The notes below the pieces were generated by a model that ran no database searches, had not been told where the DNA came from, and was given only the letters and a program-made list of their open reading frames with translations. The position numbers were made by a program, and so were the translations under genes. A stretch of 64,000 nt of DNA from Actinobacteria bacterium IMCC19121 (lineage in GTDB: Bacteria > Actinomycetota > Actinomycetes > Nanopelagicales > Nanopelagicaceae). The stretch lies in assembly GCA_002284895.1 (NCBI GenBank), contig CP015605.1:434001-498000 (forward strand). Direction: 5' to 3'. Position 1 is the stretch's first letter. The number at the start of each line of letters is the position of its first letter. Positions 27,199 to 35,421 of this stretch are shown here, in pieces.

Positions 27199-27399
27199 CC
27201 AACTCCAGAACCAACACCAACACCAACGGTGGTTGCTACTCCAGAACCAACACCAACACCGGTAGAAGTTGCTGCACCAGCTCCAATCCTTAAACCAGTA
27301 GCAGCCAAGAAGATGACCATCACGTATGTGAAGGGTAAAGCTACAAAGTAGATCACTGCGATTAAGCCAATCTGTCCGGCTGGCTATAAAAAGAAGTAG
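27199..27399 (+). pseudogene. Decayed 3' end of a two-Cys-module secreted protein gene
   Basis: Read on the plus strand, this gives a Pro-Thr linker (P-T-P-E-P-T-P-T-P), V-E-V-A-A-P-A-P-I-L-K-P and then the C-terminal module. It is almost identical to the end of member A, which is on the other strand. The first Cys is now Tyr (ACG TAT) and a TAG interrupts the module at 27349-27351. The second half, K-P-I-C-P-A-G-Y-K-K-K and its stop, is intact. No upstream part of the gene remains. It lies 116 nt before tRNA-Lys. Confidence 0.8.
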
Positions 27400-27514
27400 C
27401 AGCAGGATTTGCGCCTAAAGGCGCATGCTCTTAGATTGATAATTTGGATAACCACGCTCATGATGACCTAAGATGAGCCAGTTAAATGAGTTGCACATTC
27501 TTGATTAACAAGTG

Positions 27515-27587
27515 GGGCCTATAGCTCAGTCGGTAGAGCAACGGACTTTTAATCCGTGGGTCGACGGTTCGAGCCCGTCTGGGCCCA
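27515..27587 (+). tRNA. tRNA-Lys (anticodon TTT)
   Basis: A 73-nt cloverleaf. The acceptor arm GGGCCTA pairs with TGGGCCC, the D arm is GCTC...GAGC, and the anticodon stem ACGGA/TCCGT has loop CTTTTAA. The T arm GACGG-TTCGAGC-CCGTC is complete. CCA is not encoded. The gene sits in the middle of the secreted-protein island, between a pseudogene fragment and a convergent gene. Confidence 0.97.
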
Positions 27588-27601
27588 CATCTGTTCCCAG
27601 A

Positions 27602-28819
27602 TTATTTCTTTGCATAACCCTTTGGACACACGGGCTTCACTCCCGTTACCTTCTTAACAACCTTGCCTTTAACACAGGTAATTGTTGTTTTCTTTATTGG
27701 GGTAACAGTGGGTGTTGGTGAAGGAGTTGCAACCGCCGTTGGAGTTGCAACCGCCGTTGGTGTTGGGCTCGGAGTAGGCGTAGGAGCCTCTGCTTTCAAA
27801 ATTACTTTAGGTGATGAGAAGTGAAAGCCTGCAGCAGAAAAGAAGATTTGCCCATTGGATTTTCTAACATCTGTGCTGATCACACTTGCTGTGCCATCTT
27901 CATAGAGCACCTGCACACTCAGGGCAGGTGATTTTGTAAGAGTATTAGTTGGGTATTTGCAATCTAAGAACTTCTCACTTGCCCAGAGTTTAAAGAAACC
28001 AGTGTTAAGTGTGCCATCAGCTTTTTTGTGAGGGGCAAAGATAGAAAACTCTAAACTCTCAGAAGCTGCGTTCCAGATGGGATCACCTGTTGCATTGGTG
28101 TTGTGAGATTGCACGGTATATCCAGCATCAGCACACACAGGACGCCAGTAGCCTCTTGTTAGATCACTATCAGCATGGTGGATATAGAAGGCTAGAAGTG
28201 GTGTGTCAATATCTGCTTGGGCAGCAAAAATCTTTTTCTCTGGCGAATCCAACCAACCGCTTGAGTAGTCAGATATCTGAGTTGCATAGCCTGCAAGTGT
28301 CCAACGGTGACCACCTGGAATGACTTCATCCAAGAAATCAGCTTCATTGGCTTTCAATTGAATATTCATTGGCTTGAGCCAACTTGTTCTAATCTTGAGC
28401 CGTATTTTCGTATTTAGTAAATCTGCATAGTTTCCCTGCACGCGAAGTGCTGCGCCTCGAAGATTTGAAGCCTTATCAATGATGTGGGTGGGGGTTTCTA
28501 GGTCAACAAGAAGATTGTAAGAAGTTGAGCCTACGAGCCACTGAGATTGGAACTGCTTCCTTAGATTTCCTGATTCATCAGTTGATTCAGGATTAGTGAT
28601 CAGTGAGTTAAAAGTGGCTTTTGCAAAATCGCCACCACGCTTGGCAAATTCAACAGATTCGATGCAATCCAATTCAGTTGCGCTTCTGCAATTACCTAAT
28701 GAATAGATGGCAGGAAGGGTGAGGTCCTTTACCCAGCTCTCATCTGCAGCATGCAGGGCTTGGGGTTGGATGGTTAATGCAATCAATGAGGCGATAAGTA
28801 GCAACACCCTTTTACGCAT
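27602..28819 (-). CDS. Secreted protein with two-Cys C-terminal module (family member C)
   Basis: 405 residues from ATG 28819, preceded at 6 nt by TACAAT, so leaderless. Signal peptide M-R-K-R-V-L-L-L ... A-L-H-A. The N-terminal Cys pair is N-C-R-S-A-T-E-L-D-C-I-E-S-V, the same pattern as other members. It is shorter than A and B because the middle domain is reduced. The C-terminal beta domain has F-L-D-C-K-Y-P-T-N-T-L-T-K-S-P, then a linker with Pro/Thr/Ala repeats and the module T-I-T-C-V-K-G ... K-P-V-C-P-K-G-Y-A-K-K. It is divergent from the sigma factor gene with a 50-bp shared promoter region, which suggests control by that sigma factor. Function unknown. Confidence 0.78.
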   Translation of the reverse strand: MRKRVLLLIASLIALTIQPQALHAADESWVKDLTLPAIYSLGNCRSATELDCIESVEFAKRGGDFAKATFNSLITNPESTDESGNLRKQFQSQWLVGSTSYNLLVDLETPTHIIDKASNLRGAALRVQGNYADLLNTKIRLKIRTSWLKPMNIQLKANEADFLDEVIPGGHRWTLAGYATQISDYSSGWLDSPEKKIFAAQADIDTPLLAFYIHHADSDLTRGYWRPVCADAGYTVQSHNTNATGDPIWNAASESLEFSIFAPHKKADGTLNTGFFKLWASEKFLDCKYPTNTLTKSPALSVQVLYEDGTASVISTDVRKSNGQIFFSAAGFHFSSPKVILKAEAPTPTPSPTPTAVATPTAVATPSPTPTVTPIKKTTITCVKGKVVKKVTGVKPVCPKGYAKK

Positions 28820-28825
28820 GCGGCA

Positions 28826-28863
28826 ATTGTAAGGGTTGTAATGCAAAGGGGTGGGGTTAGGCT
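28826..28863. promoter_or_regulatory. Divergent promoters of member C and the ECF sigma gene
   Basis: Minus strand: TACAAT at 28826-28831, 6 nt from ATG 28819. Plus strand: TAGGCT at 28858-28863, 6 nt from ATG 28870, with a possible -35 TTGTAA at 28836-28841 (16-bp spacer). The two promoters share about 38 bp. Confidence 0.5.
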
Positions 28864-28869
28864 ACCCCC

Positions 28870-29475
28870 ATGACCAAAGCATCGGCCCAGGTGGAGTTCA
28901 CCTTATGGCTAACGCAGCGACAGAGCATGTTGATACGTGCTGCGCGCACTATCTGTTTTGATGCACAAAATGCTGAAGATGTTTTGCAAGAAGCACTCAT
29001 GGATGTCTTTGAGCGCTGGGACAAAGTAAGCAAACATGAAAACCCCGAGGCCTATGTCATCCGTGTAATGGTTTCAAAGCACATAGACATGCGACGCAAG
29101 TGGGCAAGACGCCGAGATGAAAAAGAAGTCAGCTTTGATTTACCCGAAGAAGTACTACAAATTGCAGATCAATCAGATGATGTATTGCAGCGTTTATTAG
29201 TGCAATCTGCGCTCAAATCTTTAAGTGCAATGCAAAGAGCAGTTTTAGTGCTGACGTATGAATATGGGTTTGTTTTGCGTGAGGTGGCAGAAGTATTAGA
29301 GATTCCAACTGGTACAGCTGCCTCTCACCTTGCCCGAGGCAAGGCTGCAGTTGCTGCCCACATTGGTCTGATGCCAGAGTTAGAGAAGTCTTTTAAGAAG
29401 GGTGTGACAAGCTCTTCTCCAAAGGCAGAGTTAGAAAATGAAGTAGTAACTGCAGAGGTGGTGGACAATGAGTGA
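28870..29475 (+). CDS. ECF RNA polymerase sigma factor (SigE-like)
   Basis: 201 residues. Region 2 (residues ~10-80) has C-F-D-A-Q-N-A-E-D-V-L-Q-E-A-L-M-D-V-F and the region 2.4-like Y-V-I-R-V-M-V. Region 4 (~115-165) has A-M-Q-R-A-V-L-V-L-T-Y, then a helix-turn-helix L-R-E-V-A-E-V-L-E-I-P-T-G-T-A-A-S-H-L-A-R-G. A ~35-residue C-terminal extension follows. It directs polymerase to a small regulon. The next gene overlaps by 8 nt and encodes a membrane protein suited to be its anti-sigma factor. The surrounding secreted-protein genes are the obvious candidate targets. Confidence 0.9.
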   Translation: MTKASAQVEFTLWLTQRQSMLIRAARTICFDAQNAEDVLQEALMDVFERWDKVSKHENPEAYVIRVMVSKHIDMRRKWARRRDEKEVSFDLPEEVLQIADQSDDVLQRLLVQSALKSLSAMQRAVLVLTYEYGFVLREVAEVLEIPTGTAASHLARGKAAVAAHIGLMPELEKSFKKGVTSSSPKAELENEVVTAEVVDNE

Positions 29476-30172
29476 TGTTGAGCCATTAATCCGCCGCGAA
29501 CTGCAGTGGATGGCACTTGGGACGCTAGAGGATAAAGATCTAGCATCAATAATTATTGCTAAGTCACGGCGCAGGAGGCTGCGCCGATTGGCTTCAATGT
29601 TGATCTTTGGGCTCTCTATTTCGGTTATTTCAATTCAAGGCTATGTCCTTGCTAATAATCTTCTTAATCCTGAGAGCACCACTACTTCTACTACATCTTC
29701 TGACACCTATGAGAACTCCTCAGTTGAGCCTACGAGTGAACCTGTGGCACCAACCCAAAATTCTTCACCTACTGGTGCACAAATCAGGGGAGTTATTTCG
29801 GATTACCCAGTAACGTGGGAAGAATCCATCGGAGACTTGAGCGCAATTTCTAAAGCAGCTGGGCTTGGGGACACTCTGGGGGGTTTAACTGCGCAAGGGT
29901 TATATGTAACATGGAGTAAATGCCGTGTTGGGGTATGCCCAACGACCTGGACCTTAAGTGCTAGAAACAAGACGGAGGACATAATTTTCGTGGCACCTTC
30001 ACTGATGGTTTATGTGGACCACTCTCCACTTGTGAGTTCTTCACGCCCACTTTCTGTTATTCCAGGGGGCAATGTCAACCTAGTCTTTACTTTCCCAGAG
30101 CTTAAGGACATGACAAATGTCGATGATAAGGCAACATGGCAATGGAACTGGTTCTTAACGGTGGCCCGATGA
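29468..30172 (+). CDS. Single-pass membrane protein, putative anti-sigma factor
   Basis: 234 residues: ~45 cytosolic residues with R-R-R-R-L-R-R at the membrane, one TM segment (~45-67), a Ser/Thr/Pro-rich stretch, then an extracytoplasmic beta-rich domain with C-R-V-G-V-C. No zinc-binding HxxxCxxC anti-sigma motif is seen, so this is called by position and topology only. The start overlaps the sigma gene by 8 nt, and the stop overlaps the next start (ATGA). Signals sensed outside by the C-terminal domain could release the sigma factor. Confidence 0.6.
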   Translation: MSDVEPLIRRELQWMALGTLEDKDLASIIIAKSRRRRLRRLASMLIFGLSISVISIQGYVLANNLLNPESTTTSTTSSDTYENSSVEPTSEPVAPTQNSSPTGAQIRGVISDYPVTWEESIGDLSAISKAAGLGDTLGGLTAQGLYVTWSKCRVGVCPTTWTLSARNKTEDIIFVAPSLMVYVDHSPLVSSSRPLSVIPGGNVNLVFTFPELKDMTNVDDKATWQWNWFLTVAR

Positions 30173-31458
30173 AAAACACACGACTCACTCTTCGCTCGAT
30201 TTTTGTTGCACTGACTTTAATTGCCCAATTAGTAATTGGCACACATGCAGCCCAAGCCGAGGTGGTCTTACCTAAAGGCTCTTGGCTCAACTGCGCCAGT
30301 GCATCTGATACCTATTGCATTGATTCTGTTTCAGTAATTCCAACCACTGGCAAAATGTTGGCTCTCACCTGGACAACTTCAGGATCAAATGATGCTGCCG
30401 CTAACCCCGCAATTGCCTCTGGCAAAGCCTTACCTGGACGCTGGACTAGCTCTTCTTGGTCATCTCTTGGTTTAGGCACTGCTGGTTATGATGGAATTTA
30501 TATTGATGCAAAAGCTGCAAATGAATTTGTGCCTTGGGTCTATGTGGATGCACAACCAACCCTGTCTAGTTCAGGTGGAGTGAAGTTAGCTGCTCGAGCT
30601 TCTAATCTTAATTTCGCTGCAGATCTTGACCAAGCTGTGACAATCTCTATAAAACTACGTTTAGGTGATTTCCAAAGTGGTGTGACATTTGGCGTGGGAA
30701 GTGATGTTTCAGTAGACACGAGCGTTACTGGTGGTGTTACAACTATGGTCATTGAAGGAAACCCAGTTCTTGTGCCACTAGCTAAATCAAGTAAAGATTG
30801 CGTGGGCAATACTGGAGTCTCTGCTGCATTAATTCGCCAGTTCCAAACTGTTATTGTTCCTCAAAATGATCCACTTGGATTTACCGTCGCAGGTACAAGC
30901 GGCAAGCTCTATATTGGCTCCAATGGTCTGTGCAAGCTCTCCACACCAACGTGGAACGCTGAAACAAAGCGCTTTAAATACACCGCTAGCGCTCCGCGCT
31001 TATCCCCAGATGGATCAACAGTAAATAAAGGTTTCTATCGCGCCATCATCCCAATTGCTGATGCCAAGCTTTTCTGGGGTCTTACCAATCCCAACGATGC
31101 TGCTAAAGCTCTCGTTGTTTCAATCATTACGGCAGAGGCTGGATCCAAGGTTGCTTTAAGTTCAATTTCGGTCAATAAGACCAATATCGTCATCGATGTT
31201 TCTAACTTTGATTTCCCAGATCCTTCCCTCGATATAGCCCTAAACCCGAACTACACCGGGAGCAGTGCGGCCACAGAGGCAAACCAAAATAGCTCTGGGC
31301 CAGCGGCCACCGGCACATCCCAAACCGCGGCCAACAACCAGGTTGTGACGGCGGCCAAGGCTAAAACGACCACAATCACCTGCGTGAAGGGCAAAACCAC
31401 CAGAAAAGTCACCGCGGTCAAGCCTGTGTGCCCAAAGGGATTTACTCAAAAGAAATAA
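30169..31458 (+). CDS. Secreted protein with two-Cys C-terminal module (family member D)
   Basis: 429 residues from ATG 30169, which shares ATGA with the anti-sigma-like stop; the ATG at 30136 lies in the previous gene and before the signal peptide. Signal peptide ends H-A-A-Q-A. The Cys pair is N-C-A-S-A-S-D-T-Y-C-I-D-S-V. The middle domain (R-W-T-S-S-S-W-S-S-L-G-L-G-T-A-G-Y-D-G) resembles member E rather than A/B. An Ala/Thr/Asn linker precedes T-I-T-C-V-K-G ... K-P-V-C-P-K-G-F. Translational coupling to the sigma/anti-sigma pair makes it part of that operon; it could be the periplasmic partner that the anti-sigma factor monitors. That role is conjecture. Confidence 0.8.
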   Translation: MKNTRLTLRSIFVALTLIAQLVIGTHAAQAEVVLPKGSWLNCASASDTYCIDSVSVIPTTGKMLALTWTTSGSNDAAANPAIASGKALPGRWTSSSWSSLGLGTAGYDGIYIDAKAANEFVPWVYVDAQPTLSSSGGVKLAARASNLNFAADLDQAVTISIKLRLGDFQSGVTFGVGSDVSVDTSVTGGVTTMVIEGNPVLVPLAKSSKDCVGNTGVSAALIRQFQTVIVPQNDPLGFTVAGTSGKLYIGSNGLCKLSTPTWNAETKRFKYTASAPRLSPDGSTVNKGFYRAIIPIADAKLFWGLTNPNDAAKALVVSIITAEAGSKVALSSISVNKTNIVIDVSNFDFPDPSLDIALNPNYTGSSAATEANQNSSGPAATGTSQTAANNQVVTAAKAKTTTITCVKGKTTRKVTAVKPVCPKGFTQKK

Positions 31459-31549
31459 AACCACCCCGATCTGCATAATTTGGGGGCTGTTCTGCGGTGG
31501 AACTCATAAGTAAACTCGGCCAAAAGCCATATCGCTCCTGGGGGTAAAA

Positions 31550-33532
31550 ATGAAGAAGTTCACAGTAAGCCGCGTAGTAGTAGCGGTTGCAGCATTGGCA
31601 ATGTTGGCCAATGGCATTGCACCATCTAGCGCGGCAACTCTGCGCGTTCCTAAGACAGCATTTCCTGCTTGCGCAGTTCAAAATGGTGTTTATTGCATTG
31701 AGTCAGTCACAGTAACGACTGCTCAAGGAAAAGTTGTTCCTTTGCAGTGGGTTGCAAATGGAGTTGCAGTTCCTGGACAAAGTGCCACTAATGGCATTTC
31801 CTTTGCACCAATTGCAAAGGTAGTAAAGGGAATTGTTAAAGAAAATGGTTGGTGGACTACTCAGTATCAGAGAGAAGCTCTAGCGGCCGACACAACAGTA
31901 TTTGCTGACATTTCATCTTTGGTTGGCACAGCAGAGTTCCCTGAAATTGGCGCTCGCTATGACTCAGCAACTAAGACTTATGACATTACTAAGCCAGTTG
32001 AAGCATTTTCCGCAATCATCGATTGCTGGGATTCAAAGACTAATACTTCATCAAAGCAAGCATTTAGTAGCTGTTATAAAGGCGCAGTTGCAGCTGTTAA
32101 TGAGGCAGAAGTTAAGTTCATCTTTAACTACTCATCAGCAGCTCTTGCTGCAGCTGCAGCTAAAGATCTAGATGCTGCAACTTGGGTTGACCTCAAGGAT
32201 CTAGCAGCTCAAGGTCAACAGCCAGCAGTTAATGCTCGCTACGATGCAACTAAGAAAACTTTTGACAAGTTGATACCTTTGTACACTCCAGTGTGGGTTA
32301 CAAATAATTCATTAATCAATGGCTGGGATGTTGCTGGTACTCCTGCAACGCTTCCAACAATTGTTCCAGTGGCTCCAGCTCCTACAGAATCTGCATCAGC
32401 AGGCTCAGTGGCCGCAGCACCTGCACCTGTAGATCCAAATGCTGCTCCAGCAACTGCTGTAGCTGGTGCAACATCTGCACCAGATGCACAAGGCGTTGTA
32501 CCTGCTCCACTTGCACCAAATGAGCAGACTGCAGTGATGCCACCAGTAGAAGCTGGCCGCGCCCTTACAGGCCGCTGGACTTCACCACTGTGGAACACAC
32601 TTGGTCTAGGTTCAATTGGTTATGACGGATTATTTGTTGATGCCAAGGCAGCTAACGAATTCGTTAACCACGTATTTATCGATGTTGTTCCAACTTTGAC
32701 ATCAGCAGAGAACAAAGTAACTCTTGCTGGTCAACCAGGAAACAAGATATATGCAGTCAGCCTTGATTCAGACATCGTTATCTCAGTAAAGGTTCGCACC
32801 GGTGATATCAAGACTGGTGTAACTGTTGCTGTGGGTGTTGATACAACTGTCACATCAACTGTTGGACAAGAGTTCACAACTTTGACTGTTGAAGGAACCG
32901 CAGTTTCAGTTCCTCTAGCTAAGACTTCAGCTGATTGCGCAGGCGAAACTGGAGTTGCAAAGGCGATGGTGCGTCAGTTCCAAACACTGATCATCGCCCA
33001 AAATGACACATCAGGCTTTGGTGTTGAGGGAACATCGGGCAATATGTATGTTGGATCAAACGGTGTCTGCTCATTGAGCACACCAACATGGGATCCAGTT
33101 GCGAAGTCATTTAGCTGGACTACTGCAGCTCCACACTTTGCACCTGATGGAACAACCGTCAACCGTGGTTTCTATAAGGCTGTTATTCCTTTCAAGGATG
33201 CAGCTCTTCTATGGGGACTAACAAATCCAGCAGATGCTGCAACAGCATTGACAGTCTCTATTGCAACTGAGGCCGGGGGTTCTTCAGCAGCAATTGCAGT
33301 CGTTTCTGCAAAGAATGGAAATATCATCATCGATGTTTCTGGTTTCGAGTACTCAAAGCCACGTCTAACAATCATGATGAAGAAGGGTTACAAAGCTTCT
33401 AACAAGAAGATTTCATCCCTTGCAGCACCTAAGTACACAATCACTTGTGCACGCGGTGCCTCAACTAAGAAGGTAGAGGGAACCAAGCCTGTATGTCCTA
33501 AGGGATATAAGGCAGTTGGCCCTCGCTTCTAA
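31550..33532 (+). CDS. Secreted protein with two-Cys C-terminal module (family member E)
   Basis: 660 residues. GGGGG is 6 nt before the ATG. Signal peptide ends P-S-S-A-A. Cys pair A-C-A-V-Q-N-G-V-Y-C-I-E-S-V. Two related segments with A-R-Y-D-x-x-T-K-x-x-D (residues ~140 and ~230) look like an internal duplication. A Pro/Ala linker then leads to a domain homologous to the middle of member D (R-W-T-S-P-L-W-N-T-L-G-L-G-S-I-G-Y-D-G). The module is T-I-T-C-A-R-G ... K-P-V-C-P-K-G-Y with a longer tail (KAVGPRF). The codon pattern (many GTT, GCA, AAG) suggests strong expression. A good terminator follows. Function unknown. Confidence 0.8.
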   Translation: MKKFTVSRVVVAVAALAMLANGIAPSSAATLRVPKTAFPACAVQNGVYCIESVTVTTAQGKVVPLQWVANGVAVPGQSATNGISFAPIAKVVKGIVKENGWWTTQYQREALAADTTVFADISSLVGTAEFPEIGARYDSATKTYDITKPVEAFSAIIDCWDSKTNTSSKQAFSSCYKGAVAAVNEAEVKFIFNYSSAALAAAAAKDLDAATWVDLKDLAAQGQQPAVNARYDATKKTFDKLIPLYTPVWVTNNSLINGWDVAGTPATLPTIVPVAPAPTESASAGSVAAAPAPVDPNAAPATAVAGATSAPDAQGVVPAPLAPNEQTAVMPPVEAGRALTGRWTSPLWNTLGLGSIGYDGLFVDAKAANEFVNHVFIDVVPTLTSAENKVTLAGQPGNKIYAVSLDSDIVISVKVRTGDIKTGVTVAVGVDTTVTSTVGQEFTTLTVEGTAVSVPLAKTSADCAGETGVAKAMVRQFQTLIIAQNDTSGFGVEGTSGNMYVGSNGVCSLSTPTWDPVAKSFSWTTAAPHFAPDGTTVNRGFYKAVIPFKDAALLWGLTNPADAATALTVSIATEAGGSSAAIAVVSAKNGNIIIDVSGFEYSKPRLTIMMKKGYKASNKKISSLAAPKYTITCARGASTKKVEGTKPVCPKGYKAVGPRF

Positions 33533-33544
33533 GTAGATAAGTAA

Positions 33545-33590
33545 GTGCGGGCCGCTCCTAAGAACTCTTTAGGAGCGGTTCGCACTATCT
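33545..33590 (+). terminator. Hairpin terminator after member E
   Basis: GTGCG...CGCAC encloses an inner stem of about ten pairs (CCGCTCCTAA with TTAGGAGCGG). The 3' side lacks a long T run, so it may be a weak or bidirectional terminator. Confidence 0.65.
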
Positions 33591-33626
33591 AATTTCACGT
33601 GCAGTTCATACAAGGTGAGGGAGAAC

Positions 33627-35402
33627 ATGAAGCGCTTTACTAAGCTTTTTGTAGCGCTGTTCTTGGTTTTTGCTGTAACAGCACCAATTACAACCGGAGC
33701 CCTTGCCAGCACTGGCGAACTTGGCCCAACATGGCCAATTCCTGATGACGGCGAACTCGGCCAACACATATTTAGCTTTACCGATTTGTATGGAGAGTCA
33801 TCTTCAAATCTTTACACCAAGAACTACAAGCCTCGCCAAACCGAAAAACCAACCTGCACATCTGTGTTAGATCCAATCTGTGCTGATGGATATGGCTATG
33901 AAGCAATTTTGCCTCAGTGCACAAGTGATTCGGATATCAATTGCATTGCAGATTTTGGTATTACTGATGCATCAGCAAATTTCATCAGTGCGAAATTTAG
34001 TCGCTACTTCCCACTCAAAGCCTTGAACGCCTTTGAAGGCTCACCTGCCCTTGGAGTTCCAACTGGTGCAACGGGAAGTGTGTATTCACTGCCGGAGGCA
34101 GAGTTTGGGGCAAGTAATCTTTATTTTGTTCGTGTGTTTACTCGCGGCGGGGGAAATGCTCAAGGTCGAGCAAAGTTAAGCTCTTTAGATATTCAGGTGT
34201 ATCCAGTTAATTACAAAGATGGCTTTTGGGGTGACAATGCAAAAGACGCGGGCTTGCAATCATTTACTGACAGAACACAAACCACACCCGGTTGGGGCTT
34301 TGCAGCTCCAGGACCTACGAACGGTGCTTTTTGTGTTGCTAACTCTGTAACTGAGAAGAAGTGTTTGCAACGTTATGAATTCCCAGCCAATAAGCGCTAT
34401 TTCCTCAAGCTTCGAATGAGCGAAATTCCTTCTGGCTGGCTGCATGGAAGAGTGGCTAAGCAAGAAATTACAGTTACTAAAAGTGGAGATAGCTCAACCT
34501 TGTTGATTCAAGGTGAACCGGTATCTGTTCCTGCCGTTTATAAGATGTATAAATGGAATGAAATGCCAGCAGGATTGCAATCTCAATATGATGCAAAGAC
34601 TGGCTACTACATCAATGATCCAGTCAGAAATAATCCAGATTCTTCTGGACCTGGCGGCAGAAGCGGGCCTAACGTTGATCCGCTTAAGCGCAACGTGGTC
34701 ATTCAGCCTGATGCCTGGAGCCCTTTGGGCATGGAACAACTGAAACTACTTCTACCTTTTGTTAATGATCAAGCCTCTGCAGTCCTTTCTAGTTGGACCA
34801 TTAGAACTTTATCTGAAGGCGAAATGTCTGGTTCTAACCAGTGCTTTAATGACACATCGAAGATAACAGGCATGGTTGCTACGAATGCGACAAACTACTC
34901 AGCAGGTCCACCTGTCTTTGATACTGCTTCTCAATCTCTGATCTATAAAGTATCTGCGCCTCACTTAACAGATAAGAAAGTTGTCTTTGAGGGAACGTAT
35001 GACTTAAGCATTCCTTCAGATGTTGCACGTTGTATTTATAAGTTCTCTAACGCACCCATTAAGGCTGAAATCTCAATCGTCGCCCCAGATGGCACAGCTA
35101 AAGCGGCAACCACCACTTTGATTGAGCGAAATGGCTGGCTGCGCTTTTCTGCAAATGGCTTCACTTTCTCTTCTCCTATTATTCAAGTGAAGATGTTCCA
35201 GGATGCACCAGCGCCAACTCCAACGCCTACTCCTACTGCCACACCAACTCCAGAACCAACACCAACACCAACTATTGTCATTACGCCAACACCTAAACCA
35301 ACAGTTGCTAAGAAGATCACCATTACTTGCGTTAAAGGCAAGCTCGTTAAGAAAGTAACTGCAGTAAAGCCAGTTTGCCCAACTGGTTATAAGAAGAAAT
35401 AA
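33627..35402 (+). CDS. Secreted protein with two-Cys C-terminal module (family member F)
   Basis: 591 residues from ATG 33627, with GAGGGAG just upstream. Signal peptide M-K-R-F-T-K-L ... G-A-L-A. Full-length relative of A/B: Cys pair Q-C-T-S-D-S-D-I-N-C-I-A-D-F, then S-G-W-L-H-G-R-V-A-K-Q-E-I-T, V-A-R-C-I-Y-K-F-S-N-A-P. A Pro-Thr linker precedes T-I-T-C-V-K-G ... K-P-V-C-P-T-G-Y-K-K-K. It begins a three-gene run (19-nt and 4-nt gaps) with member G and a small secreted protein. Function unknown; no enzyme motif. Confidence 0.8.
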   Translation: MKRFTKLFVALFLVFAVTAPITTGALASTGELGPTWPIPDDGELGQHIFSFTDLYGESSSNLYTKNYKPRQTEKPTCTSVLDPICADGYGYEAILPQCTSDSDINCIADFGITDASANFISAKFSRYFPLKALNAFEGSPALGVPTGATGSVYSLPEAEFGASNLYFVRVFTRGGGNAQGRAKLSSLDIQVYPVNYKDGFWGDNAKDAGLQSFTDRTQTTPGWGFAAPGPTNGAFCVANSVTEKKCLQRYEFPANKRYFLKLRMSEIPSGWLHGRVAKQEITVTKSGDSSTLLIQGEPVSVPAVYKMYKWNEMPAGLQSQYDAKTGYYINDPVRNNPDSSGPGGRSGPNVDPLKRNVVIQPDAWSPLGMEQLKLLLPFVNDQASAVLSSWTIRTLSEGEMSGSNQCFNDTSKITGMVATNATNYSAGPPVFDTASQSLIYKVSAPHLTDKKVVFEGTYDLSIPSDVARCIYKFSNAPIKAEISIVAPDGTAKAATTTLIERNGWLRFSANGFTFSSPIIQVKMFQDAPAPTPTPTPTATPTPEPTPTPTIVITPTPKPTVAKKITITCVKGKLVKKVTAVKPVCPTGYKKK

Positions 35403-35421
35403 TAGAAATGGACGGTGCACA

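Noticed and set aside
27400-27600. Integrated element at tRNA-Lys
   Set aside because: No integrase, no duplicated tRNA 3' end found in the window; only a pseudogene fragment lies beside the tRNA.
27512-27721. Open frame across tRNA-Lys (MGPIAQSVEQRT...)
   Set aside because: This is the usual spurious translation of a tRNA gene plus the antisense of member C.
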